Assembly (NCBI GenBank): GCA_017521925.1
Contig: JAFXBG010000008.1
Location: 1-64,000 of the forward strand
From: Clostridia bacterium
Lineage (GTDB): Bacteria; Bacillota; Clostridia; Oscillospirales; Acutalibacteraceae
Direction: 5' to 3'
DNA: 64,000 nt
This document shows positions 16,323-23,514 of the stretch, one piece after another (the first letter of the stretch is position 1; the number at the start of each line of letters is the position of its first letter). The notes under the pieces are model-generated. The model saw only the letters and a list, made by a program, of their open reading frames with translations, was not told where the DNA came from and did not search any database. Position numbers and translations under genes: made by a program.

Positions 16323-17627
16323 ATGGTGAAAAGAATATTATCACTTTTGGTTGCGGTTATTATTGTTGCAAGCATAAGCGTGGTTGCGGTGAACGCCGAG
16401 GAAATAACAAGAATTTATTTCGAAGTTCCCGAAAGCTGGGAAAACTTTTCTCAGATTTATTGTCATATCTGGGAATACGGCGGTGACAATCTTGCACCCT
16501 GGCAGGGTAAAAAGGAACGTTGTACTCAGGTAAGAGATAATTTGTACGAATATGATACTACTGCTGTGGGCGGTCTTAATGATGGAGTATACTACGGTGT
16601 AATTTTCAGTGCAGATATAGGCCATCAGACCTTTGACCTTGTTATGTCATCTGAGTGTTTAGGCTGTGTGGCTTATACCGATGATAATATTTATATTTCT
16701 CCTCAGGATAATTCAAAGACAGTTCTTCCGGCATTTTGGCGAGACGTTGATCCCACACTTTATGGACCCGCACTTTATATTTCAGGCTTTGGTAAAATTC
16801 ACGGCACCTGTATTATTCCGGGTAAAACTGCGATTTCTGTGCTGACAGATTTTATAGAATTCAATCTCGAATATGCCTGTGTTTATCAGGATAAGGACTA
16901 TGTTACATTGATTAATAGCTTAGGCAAAGACTTGGGACTGGATGATTACGAGATAGCACAAGCTGTTTATGATTCAATGGAGTACATTCAGTGGGATTAT
17001 CCCGAAAACTTTGAACCCGCCGAGCCTGTAGTACCCGATATGATTCCTCCTAAGATTGATGTGGAAATTACATTTCCTACCGAGCCAAAATCTGAATACG
17101 GTAATGCTACATATTATGTTTACATGAAAACTCCTGAAAAAATAGAAAATATCCAGGCGATTGTGACCTATGACGAAAGTGTCCTTGAGTTCGTAAGCTG
17201 TAGCTTCCCTAATATTCAGGAGCCTACATATAACCCTGCAGGTGACGGTAATATTTACTTTAACGCAAGTAACGTAACAGACGGTATGGATTTTACCAAA
17301 GAAGCAGTTCTTGTACAGGTGGAGTTTAAAATTATTGCAGATGCGGAGGTAAAGGCAGGTATAGTAATTGAGGAAATGACAGAATTTTTTGGCGAAAGCT
17401 ATTTCCTTGACAGCACACAGCTTAATATGGATGTAAAAATTAAAGAAGGATTTGCTAGCTCCACCCAAACTTCTGAACCTTCTGAGGATGTTACAGGCAC
17501 CACCGATATACCTTCTGAACCTGCTGATATTGTTATAACAGGCAGCAATAATTTGTGGATAGCGGCACTTAGCCTTTCAGTTGGTGTTTTTATAGCTTCT
17601 TTTTTCAGAAAAAAGGTTATTTGCTAA
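16323..17627 (+). CDS. Surface protein: CBM26-like/helical domain + cohesin-like module
   Basis: A 434-residue secreted protein: signal peptide 1-25; a CBM26-like beta domain 28-130 (RIYFEVPESWENFSQIYCH, WEYGGDN, YYGVIFSADIGHQTFD) continued by a mostly helical region to about 225; a cohesin-like domain about 245-375 (YYVYMKTPEKIENIQAIVTY, NIYFNASNVTDGMDF); a Ser/Thr/Glu linker; and a C-terminal helix with FRKKVIC. The VPPTG of the neighbours is degraded to VITGS. Its first half is shared with the sixth gene (18686), its second half with the first, third and fifth, so it is a domain mosaic. Its DNA is more diverged and uses less of the highly biased codon set of its neighbours. Confidence 0.78.
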   Translation: MVKRILSLLVAVIIVASISVVAVNAEEITRIYFEVPESWENFSQIYCHIWEYGGDNLAPWQGKKERCTQVRDNLYEYDTTAVGGLNDGVYYGVIFSADIGHQTFDLVMSSECLGCVAYTDDNIYISPQDNSKTVLPAFWRDVDPTLYGPALYISGFGKIHGTCIIPGKTAISVLTDFIEFNLEYACVYQDKDYVTLINSLGKDLGLDDYEIAQAVYDSMEYIQWDYPENFEPAEPVVPDMIPPKIDVEITFPTEPKSEYGNATYYVYMKTPEKIENIQAIVTYDESVLEFVSCSFPNIQEPTYNPAGDGNIYFNASNVTDGMDFTKEAVLVQVEFKIIADAEVKAGIVIEEMTEFFGESYFLDSTQLNMDVKIKEGFASSTQTSEPSEDVTGTTDIPSEPADIVITGSNNLWIAALSLSVGVFIASFFRKKVIC

Positions 17628-17710
17628 TTCTTTTTTCAGATTTGATACTCTTTATAATCTGAAAAATTAATGAATTTTGTAAGTTTCCAATAATTTTTTG
17701 TAAAATACTA

Positions 17711-17739
17711 TTGATTTTATGTTTCCGATAATGTATAAT
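17711..17739 (+). promoter_or_regulatory. Promoter of fifth surface-protein gene
   Basis: TTGATT, 17-base spacer, TATAAT, 33 bases ahead of the start at 17773. A weak hairpin (TTTTCAGATT / AATCTGAAAA, 17633-17665) lies before it and may terminate the preceding gene. Confidence 0.65.
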
Positions 17740-17772
17740 CTAATAAAATATTATTTTAGGAGGAAAAATCCA

Positions 17773-18477
17773 ATGTTCAAAAAAGTTATCACATTAGCAC
17801 TTGCAATTGTTTGCCTCGCAAGCTTTGCAATCGTAGGCGTGAGCGCAGCTGAAGCTAAGGTTGGCGACATCGTTACTTACACAGCTACACTTACAACACC
17901 CAAGAACATCGAGAACATCCAGGCTACAACAACTTACTCTGCTGACACACTTAAGCTTGTTGATGCTACAGTAGCTGAGAGATTCCCCAACATGACTGGC
18001 GTTGTTGCTAACGCTGCTGACGGTGCAATCTACTTCAATGCTTCTGAGATCTCCACAGGTTTTGATTTCGTTGGCGGTAAGACACTCATTACTCTTCAGT
18101 TCGAAGTTATCGCTGAGGGTGAGGTTACAGTTGCTACAGCTATCGAAGAGATGGTTGAGTTCTTTGGTCCTGACTACGTAACAGGCGGCGAAATCGTTGC
18201 TGATGGCGTTGCTCTTACAGACGAGCTCGTTATCCCCGAGGAGACAACACCTGCTGCTACAACAGCTGCTCCCACTACAACAGCTGCTCCTGCTACAACA
18301 GCTGCTCCTGCTACAACACTTGCTCCTGTAACAGACGTTCAGGGTACAACAGGTTCCACAGGCACAGACAGCGACGTACCTCCCACAGGTTCTACAGTTG
18401 CTATCTTCGCAGTTCTCGCAGTAGTAGCTATGGCTGGCGCTGCAGTAGTTGTTCTTCGCAAGAAGGTTAACGGCTAA
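17773..18477 (+). CDS. Minimal anchored cohesin-like surface protein
   Basis: A 234-residue protein: signal peptide 1-27, one cohesin-like domain about 30-158 that follows directly (AKVGDIVTYTATLTTPKNIE, AERFPNMTGVVANAADG, YFNASEISTGFDF), a Thr-Ala-Pro linker of TTAAP repeats, VPPTG, a hydrophobic helix and RKKVNG. It is the stripped-down form of the 12.2- and 14.8-kb proteins, without a carbohydrate-binding domain, as expected of a simple cell-surface receptor for a dockerin-like partner. The start at 17773 has TTAGGAGGAAAAATCCA in front; the longer frame from 17719 crosses the promoter. Confidence 0.8.
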   Translation: MFKKVITLALAIVCLASFAIVGVSAAEAKVGDIVTYTATLTTPKNIENIQATTTYSADTLKLVDATVAERFPNMTGVVANAADGAIYFNASEISTGFDFVGGKTLITLQFEVIAEGEVTVATAIEEMVEFFGPDYVTGGEIVADGVALTDELVIPEETTPAATTAAPTTTAAPATTAAPATTLAPVTDVQGTTGSTGTDSDVPPTGSTVAIFAVLAVVAMAGAAVVVLRKKVNG

Positions 18478-18494
18478 TTTAAATTGAACTTATA

Positions 18495-18526
18495 AAACCT
18501 TCCGAGCAATCGGAAGGTTTTTTCTT
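18495..18526 (+). terminator. Terminator of fifth surface-protein gene
   Basis: Stem AAACCTTCCG / CGGAAGGTTT (18495-18504 with 18511-18520) followed by TTTC TTTT. Confidence 0.88.
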
Positions 18527-18599
18527 TTGTAAAATTCAAATAAGCCATATAATTTAAAGAAATTTATAAAAATATTTGGTAACAAAACATATAAAACTA

Positions 18600-18628
18600 T
18601 TGCAGTTTTGAAATATATGGTGTATAAT
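18600..18628 (+). promoter_or_regulatory. Promoter of sixth surface-protein gene, with +1 palindrome
   Basis: TTGCAG, 17-base spacer, TATAAT. The perfect 14-base palindrome GACGATATATCGTC (18635-18648) begins about where transcription should start, so it is either an operator or a 5'-terminal RNA hairpin. Confidence 0.65.
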
Positions 18629-18685
18629 CAAGGTGACGATATATCGTCTCAGACTGAACATTTATATTTTTAGGAGGAGATTGCA

Positions 18686-19522
18686 ATGTTCAAAAAGATT
18701 CTTTGCTTAGCTCTTGCTCTTGTTTGCATGGCTAGCATGGCTGTAATCGGCGCATCTGCTGCCGAGGACACAACAATTTATTTCGAAGTTCCTGCTGATT
18801 GGAACAACTTCAGCTCCGTATACTGCCACATTTGGGAGTACGGCGGTGACTCTCTTGCTGCATGGCAGTCCAAGAAGGAGAAGTGCACACAGGTTGAGGA
18901 TAAGCTCTATTCTTACGATGTATCCAAGGCTGGCACACTTACAGACGGTACATACTACGGTGTAATCTTCAGCGTAGATATCGGTCTCCAGACATACGAC
19001 ACACTTATGACAACAGCTTGCTACGGCGACACACTTTATGCTGACGGCACAATCTATGAGAATCCCCAGGATAGCTCCAAGACAGCAGTTGCTGCATTCT
19101 GGAAGAACCAGGATAAGTCTGCTTTCGGTCCCGTTATGCAGGTAACATCTATCGGTAACCTTATCGGTACATGTCTCCCCCCCGGAGTTACAGCTGAGAA
19201 GCTCTTCACAGACTTCCTCGCAGATTGGCTCGATGACGCTAGAACATACTCTGGTAAAGAGGATCAGGCTATCATCGACGATATGTCCACAGCTCTTGGT
19301 CTTTCTCAGGATACAACTGAGAAGCTCATCAAGGATGCAGGCGTAGAGGTTAAGTGGGAAAAGGCTAAGTCTGAAGCTCCCAAGGAAGATAAGCCCGTTA
19401 CTCCTAACACACCCGGCACAACATCCACAGGTCAGGAGACAACAATCGTTGTTATCGCTGTTGCTATGATGATCGCTGCTGCAGGCGTAGTTTTCTTCGC
19501 TCGCAAGAAGGTAACTGAGTAA
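18686..19522 (+). CDS. Secreted CBM26-like/helical domain protein, anchored
   Basis: A 278-residue protein: signal peptide 1-25; a domain 28-230 homologous to the first half of the 16.3-kb protein (TIYFEVPADWNNFSSVYCH, WEYGGDSLAAW, YYGVIFSVDIGLQTYD); then a helical part; a short Pro/Thr linker with TTSTGQE; and a hydrophobic helix ending ARKKVTE. It has no cohesin-like module. The opening pattern YFEVPxxW and the QT-type strand resemble CBM26 starch-binding modules, while the C-terminal helical half is of unknown type. The ribosome site TTAGGAGGAGATTGCA is strong. A long frame on the opposite strand is only a shadow of biased codons. Confidence 0.75.
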   Translation: MFKKILCLALALVCMASMAVIGASAAEDTTIYFEVPADWNNFSSVYCHIWEYGGDSLAAWQSKKEKCTQVEDKLYSYDVSKAGTLTDGTYYGVIFSVDIGLQTYDTLMTTACYGDTLYADGTIYENPQDSSKTAVAAFWKNQDKSAFGPVMQVTSIGNLIGTCLPPGVTAEKLFTDFLADWLDDARTYSGKEDQAIIDDMSTALGLSQDTTEKLIKDAGVEVKWEKAKSEAPKEDKPVTPNTPGTTSTGQETTIVVIAVAMMIAAAGVVFFARKKVTE

Positions 19523-19586
19523 TTTAAACTTTACTTTTCTACTTTCAGTCTGATTGACAGATAATATATAATTGTCGAAACAATTT

Positions 19587-19617
19587 AACCCCCGAAGGTT
19601 CACTTCGGGGGTTTTTG
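19587..19617 (+). terminator. Terminator of sixth surface-protein gene
   Basis: Perfect 11-bp stem AACCCCCGAAG / CTTCGGGGGTT (19587-19597 with 19603-19613) followed by TTTG. It may also serve the converging GNAT gene, though the T run there is poor. Confidence 0.88.
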
Positions 19618-19628
19618 TTATGTATTAA

Positions 19629-20054
19629 TTAAGTTAAAGCTTTTTTCATCATAATATGCTCAACGCCTTCTTCAAGGTCGATTTCTCCGTAAGCCTTATA
19701 ACCTAGAGATTCATAGAATTCCTTTACCCTGAGCTGAGCGTGGATAACGGCAGTTTTGCCGCCAAGCTTAATAATCTCATCTTCTGCCGCTTTCACAATC
19801 TTACCGCCCAGTCCTTTGCCACGTTGCTCTTTAACAACTGCAATTCGGCTGATAAGATATGCACCTCTGCTCTCGTCAAAGAAAAACCTTGAAGTTGCCG
19901 CCAAATGTCCGTCAATAAAACCTACAAGGTGAGTTGCTTTTTGTTCGTTTTCGTCAAGCTCCAGGTCTTTTGAAAATCCCTGCTCCTTAACAAAAACCTG
20001 CATTCTTATCTCCACAGCATAGACTGGGAGCTTATCATATACTTTTATTTCCAT
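19629..20054 (-). CDS. GNAT family N-acetyltransferase
   Basis: A 141-residue acetyltransferase of the GNAT fold. The acetyl-CoA loop is seen as VKEQRGKGLGGKIVKAAE, following the strand LISRIAVV, and the C-terminal strand YESLGYKAYG is typical. The N-terminal part (RMQVFVKEQGF, ATHLVGF) resembles the ElaA/YjcF-like subgroup. The start at 20054 is preceded by GAGGTTA; the longer frame runs back into the uracil-DNA glycosylase gene. It lies 7 bases after that gene's stop, so both are probably one unit. Substrate unknown. Confidence 0.88.
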   Translation of the reverse strand: MEIKVYDKLPVYAVEIRMQVFVKEQGFSKDLELDENEQKATHLVGFIDGHLAATSRFFFDESRGAYLISRIAVVKEQRGKGLGGKIVKAAEDEIIKLGGKTAVIHAQLRVKEFYESLGYKAYGEIDLEEGVEHIMMKKALT

Positions 20055-20061
20055 ATTAACC

Positions 20062-20634
20062 TCAATATGTGCGGTCACATACTTCTTTAATTTTTTCCTG
20101 CAACTTAAGAAAATCCTCAAAAGCCTCAGGCTTTTTTCTGGGGTCACGGAGCAGTGCTGCAGGGTGGAGCATTGCCATCATCAGAGTGCCGTTTTTATTG
20201 AACCACTGACCGTGCTCCTTTGTGATTTTTATATCTTCTTTAATAAGCTTTGCGGCGGCAATTCTTCCTAAGCAAACTATAATTTTCGGTCTCATAAGTT
20301 TAACCTGATTTCTCAGCCAATCCATACAAAGCTCAGTTTCTTCCGGTTTGGGGTCGCGGTTTTTGGGAGGACGGCACTTAACCATATTTGCAATATATAT
20401 GTTCTTATCACGGCTTAAGTCCACTGCCTCGAGCATTTTGTCTAAAAGCTTACCGGCTCTGCCTACAAAGGGTTCGCCTTGCAAATCTTCATTTTCGCCG
20501 GGACCTTCACCTATAAACATAACCTCAGCATCTTTAACGCCAATACCGAAAACTACATTTGTTCTGTCCTCGCAAAGTCCGCATTTTGTGCATAGTTTAC
20601 AGGCGTCCTTTAGTTCTTCCCAGGTCTTATACAT
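20062..20634 (-). CDS. udg: Uracil-DNA glycosylase, family 4 (Fe-S)
   Basis: Removes uracil from DNA to start base-excision repair. The 190-residue protein has the family-4 marks: N-terminal cysteines C-x2-C (KLCTKCGLC), the active-site block GEGPGENEDLQGEPFVG, further iron-sulfur cysteines in KCRPPKNRD and ELCMDWL, and the second motif MLHPAALLRDP. The ATG at 20634 has TAGGAGTGATTA in front. It is transcribed together with the GNAT gene and diverges from pduL. Confidence 0.95.
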   Translation of the reverse strand: MYKTWEELKDACKLCTKCGLCEDRTNVVFGIGVKDAEVMFIGEGPGENEDLQGEPFVGRAGKLLDKMLEAVDLSRDKNIYIANMVKCRPPKNRDPKPEETELCMDWLRNQVKLMRPKIIVCLGRIAAAKLIKEDIKITKEHGQWFNKNGTLMMAMLHPAALLRDPRKKPEAFEDFLKLQEKIKEVCDRTY

Positions 20635-20662
20635 TTAATCACTCCTAAAATCTATAAAAGAG

Positions 20663-20691
20663 TTGAAATTTGTCACAGTTAGGTGTAAAAT
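20663..20691 (+). promoter_or_regulatory. Predicted promoter of pduL
   Basis: TTGAAA, 17-base spacer, TAAAAT, 39 bases ahead of the pduL ATG. Confidence 0.5.
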
Positions 20692-20730
20692 AACATTGTT
20701 AAAAATTTAATGAAATGGTGGTAATTACAA

Positions 20731-21300
20731 ATGAAAATTATGGTAGAAACTTCTGCAAGACATATCCACGTATGTCAGTCTACACTCGAAACACTTTTCG
20801 GTAAAGACGCTCAGCTTACCAACAAGAAGGACCTTTCTCAGCCCGGTCAGTTTGCCTGTGCAGAAAAGGTTACAGTTGTTGGCCCCAAGGGTGAGCTTAC
20901 AATGTCTATTCTCGGTCCTGTAAGACCTGCTGACCAGGTTGAGGTTGCTTTAACCGATGCAAGAAAGCTTGGCATCGCTGCTCCTGTTCGTGAGTCCGGC
21001 GACGTTGCTGGTACTCCCGGTTGCAAGCTTGTTGGTCCTATGGGTGAGGTTGAAATTACAGAGGGTGTTATTGCCGCAAAGCGTCACATTCACCTTACTC
21101 CCGAGGCAGCCGCTGAGCTCGGTGTAGAGGATAAGCAGATTGTATCCGTTAAGGTTGGCGAAGGCACAGGCAGAGAAACTACATTCGGTGATGTTGTTTG
21201 CCGTGTAAGCGACAAGTTCTTCCCCGCAATGCACATCGATACTGATGAGTCCAATGCTGCAGGTTTAACCGGCACAGTAGACGGCGAAATTATTCTTTAA
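20731..21300 (+). CDS. pduL: Phosphate propanoyltransferase/phosphotransacetylase PduL-type
   Basis: Interconverts acyl-CoA plus phosphate with acyl-phosphate plus CoA. The 189-residue protein contains the PduL zinc-binding histidine pairs in ARHIHV near residue 11 and AKRHIHL near residue 116, the segment ILGPVRPADQVE, and MHIDTDE near the end. It has no N-terminal microcompartment-targeting extension and no shell-protein genes nearby, so it is probably a free cytosolic enzyme replacing Pta. The ribosome site (GGTGG) is weak. It is monocistronic, with a terminator at 21342. Confidence 0.93.
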   Translation: MKIMVETSARHIHVCQSTLETLFGKDAQLTNKKDLSQPGQFACAEKVTVVGPKGELTMSILGPVRPADQVEVALTDARKLGIAAPVRESGDVAGTPGCKLVGPMGEVEITEGVIAAKRHIHLTPEAAAELGVEDKQIVSVKVGEGTGRETTFGDVVCRVSDKFFPAMHIDTDESNAAGLTGTVDGEIIL

Positions 21301-21341
21301 TTACAAAGGGTAATTCTGCCTACGGAAAATTCAAATATTTG

Positions 21342-21369
21342 AAGCCTCGCTTAACAGCGGGGCTTTTTA
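21342..21369 (+). terminator. Terminator of pduL
   Basis: Stem AAGCCTCGC / GCGGGGCTT then TTTTA. A fragment of the dispersed repeat (about 21307-21335, AGGGTAATTCTGCCTACGGA) lies between the stop and this hairpin. Confidence 0.8.
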
Positions 21370-21378
21370 TTTTTATTT

Positions 21379-21406
21379 ACAGGGGCGATTTATAAGTCGC
21401 CCCTGT
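21379..21406. repeat. Palindromic hairpin between pduL and the GH31 gene
   Basis: Perfect inverted repeat ACAGGGGCGA / TCGCCCCTGT around an 8-base loop. It resembles in composition the GGGG...CCCC(T)ACAAATA hairpins at 2634 and 54784-54927. It has no T run on the minus strand, so it is not an obvious terminator of the GH31 gene. Confidence 0.5.
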
Positions 21407-21413
21407 GTAAATG

Positions 21414-23402
21414 TCAGTTTTCCCAAATTTTCTTTTCTATCTTATTTAAATCCGAGCTTATGCCGTCGTCGGTGTAAAGTTCATACTTTGCACCTTCAAA
21501 GCCTATAAGCCGGAGAGTGTCAAAATCCATAGCATCAGTAGAAAGTGCGGACTTTGCAAGGGGAATACACTTATCCTTGCGGATGAAGAACACAACCTCG
21601 TGAAGAGGAATCTCTACAAAGTGATGACCCTTTGGCATATCCTCAAACTGAAGCTCTCCGCCTTTTTTAAGGCGGACTGCACGCATATCCTCAGGCAGGT
21701 AAACATATCTGCCCAATGCATTCTGAGTGTAAACAGGGGCAATCATAAGCTCGTTGCCCACAAAGAGCTGGTCTTCACAGCTTCTTGCCACTTCGTCGTC
21801 TTTATACTCAAAGCCTAAGGGTTTGAAGAACATCTCATCATTTTCTGCACACTTTAAGAATTCGCTGTAAAGATAGGGGAGAAGTCGGTATCTCAGCTCG
21901 ATAATATTCTTGAAATCCTCAGGATTTTCAAACTGATAACACTCCTGGTCTCTTGTGCAAAGTGCCGCGTGGTTACGCATAAGCGGAGTGAAAATACCAA
22001 GACCTAACCATCTTAAAACAAGGTCGCGGGATGCATCGCATCCGAAACCGCCCAAGTCAGCTCCTACATAAAGGAAACCGCACATATTAAGGGCAGGAAG
22101 CTGTTTAAGCTCCAAAAGAATATGAGACCACCAGGAGAAATTGTCGCCTGTCCAGATACCTGCAGAGCGGTGCATACCAACATAAGAAGCACGGGAGAAA
22201 AGGAGTGTACGCTCCTCGGGTCTGAGTTTCTCAAGGGCCTTTGCTGTGCATTCGGTCATTTTGTATCCGTACATATTGTGGATGTCGTTATGCTTAACTA
22301 ATTTGCCGTTAACTTTGTGGTAAATGGAGTTGTAGTCCTCCTGAGAATTCTGTAAGCCGTTTACAATGTCCTTGATTTTGTTGTAATTGTCAACGGACTT
22401 GTCACCGTTTGTAATTTCAGCAAGCTTTTCGTAAAAACGTTCTATGCCTTTTTCAGAATAGAAAATTGCAGGTTCGTTCATATCGTTCCAGAAGCCTTCA
22501 ATGCCTAAATCGGTCAGAGCTTTGTATTTAAGACCAAACCAAAGTCCTGCTTCTTCATTGAGAAAATCAGGGAAGTGAGTAAGGCCCGGCCATACACCTG
22601 CAGAGAAAGGCTTGCCGTCCTTGTCCACACAGAAGTAGCCTTTTTCTAAGCCTTCTTCGTAAATGTCATAGCCTTTTTCAATTTTGACACCTGCATCAAT
22701 AATAGGTACAAGGCGGATGCCTTCTGCTTTCATTTCATCAATAAGCTGAGGCAAGTCGCCAAAACGTTCGTCGCTGACAGTAAAGTCCTTGTATTCATCC
22801 ATATAATCAATGTCAAGAAAAATTGCATCAAGGGGGATGCTTTCCTTGCGGTAATTCTTAGCTACCTCTCTTACTGCATCGGCTGTGTAGTAGCTCCAAC
22901 GGCTTTGCATATAACCCATTGCCCAACGGGGAGGTACATAGCTTTTGCCGATGACTTTTCTGAATTCTTTTACGATTTCAAGGGGAGCACTGCCCTCGAT
23001 AATATAAACATCAATATCAGCTTTATCGCAGTAAATACGCATAGTATCAGCCTTTGTAAAGCCAATGTCAAAGGTAAGCCTTGTAGGATAATCAAAGAAA
23101 GCACCGAAGGTCTTTTTGCCCTCAACCAAAATAAAGTTGTGGGCACCGTAAAGGGACTTTGTTGTTTCCATATGGCAGAAATCGTCACTGCAGTAGGAGT
23201 TATATACATAACCTCTTTTGTTAATGCCGCGGGTTGCCTCACCTAAGCCGTAAACAATGTCTTTGTCAGCAAGCTTACAGCTAAAAGAAATGCCCTCGTC
23301 GGTATTTATTTCAAAGTAGGGTACAGGGGTGGATTCTGCCTTAATATCTTCTACAATTGCACCTGTGTTAAAAGGTGTGCCGAAGGTGTATTTTTTTACC
23401 AT
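21414..23402 (-). CDS. Glycoside hydrolase family 31 alpha-glucosidase
   Basis: A 662-residue cytoplasmic enzyme (no signal peptide) expected to remove alpha-linked glucose from maltooligosaccharides. Visible order: N-terminal beta domain (VYGLGEATRGINKRGY), the catalytic barrel with the substrate-site DIDYMDEYKDFT, the nucleophile Asp in FWNDMNEPA, the acid/base Asp in GIWTGDNFSWW, GADLGGFGCD, and a C-terminal beta domain. It begins with an SD AAGGCAGTG and its own promoter. It sits near the starch-binding surface cluster, which fits a role in starch use, but isomaltose- or other specificity cannot be excluded. Confidence 0.92.
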   Translation of the reverse strand: MVKKYTFGTPFNTGAIVEDIKAESTPVPYFEINTDEGISFSCKLADKDIVYGLGEATRGINKRGYVYNSYCSDDFCHMETTKSLYGAHNFILVEGKKTFGAFFDYPTRLTFDIGFTKADTMRIYCDKADIDVYIIEGSAPLEIVKEFRKVIGKSYVPPRWAMGYMQSRWSYYTADAVREVAKNYRKESIPLDAIFLDIDYMDEYKDFTVSDERFGDLPQLIDEMKAEGIRLVPIIDAGVKIEKGYDIYEEGLEKGYFCVDKDGKPFSAGVWPGLTHFPDFLNEEAGLWFGLKYKALTDLGIEGFWNDMNEPAIFYSEKGIERFYEKLAEITNGDKSVDNYNKIKDIVNGLQNSQEDYNSIYHKVNGKLVKHNDIHNMYGYKMTECTAKALEKLRPEERTLLFSRASYVGMHRSAGIWTGDNFSWWSHILLELKQLPALNMCGFLYVGADLGGFGCDASRDLVLRWLGLGIFTPLMRNHAALCTRDQECYQFENPEDFKNIIELRYRLLPYLYSEFLKCAENDEMFFKPLGFEYKDDEVARSCEDQLFVGNELMIAPVYTQNALGRYVYLPEDMRAVRLKKGGELQFEDMPKGHHFVEIPLHEVVFFIRKDKCIPLAKSALSTDAMDFDTLRLIGFEGAKYELYTDDGISSDLNKIEKKIWEN

Positions 23403-23420
23403 AATGTTATCACTGCCTTA

Positions 23421-23449
23421 TTGAAAAATATTAAATAATAGTATATAAT
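23421..23449 (+). promoter_or_regulatory. Predicted promoter of the DegV gene
   Basis: TTGAAA, 17-base spacer, TATAAT. Directly abuts the divergent GH31 promoter. Confidence 0.55.
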
Positions 23450-23450
23450 T

Positions 23451-23479
23451 ATTATAACACATTTAATTTGACTCTACAA
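23451..23479 (-). promoter_or_regulatory. Predicted promoter of the GH31 gene
   Basis: Minus-strand TTGTAG, 17-base spacer, TATAAT. The two divergent promoters are face to face with their -10 boxes 1 base apart, so they may compete. Confidence 0.55.
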
Positions 23480-23514
23480 CACAAATTTGCTTTTTCAGAA
23501 AGGAAGCTTTTACT

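Noticed and set aside
18707..19603. 298-residue open frame on the minus strand opposite the sixth surface-protein gene
   Set aside because: It is Cys-rich, has no ribosome site and mirrors the biased codons of the real gene, which has signal peptide, anchor, promoter and SD.
20731..21300. Bacterial microcompartment locus
   Set aside because: PduL stands alone; no shell protein or aldehyde/alcohol dehydrogenase partner is near.
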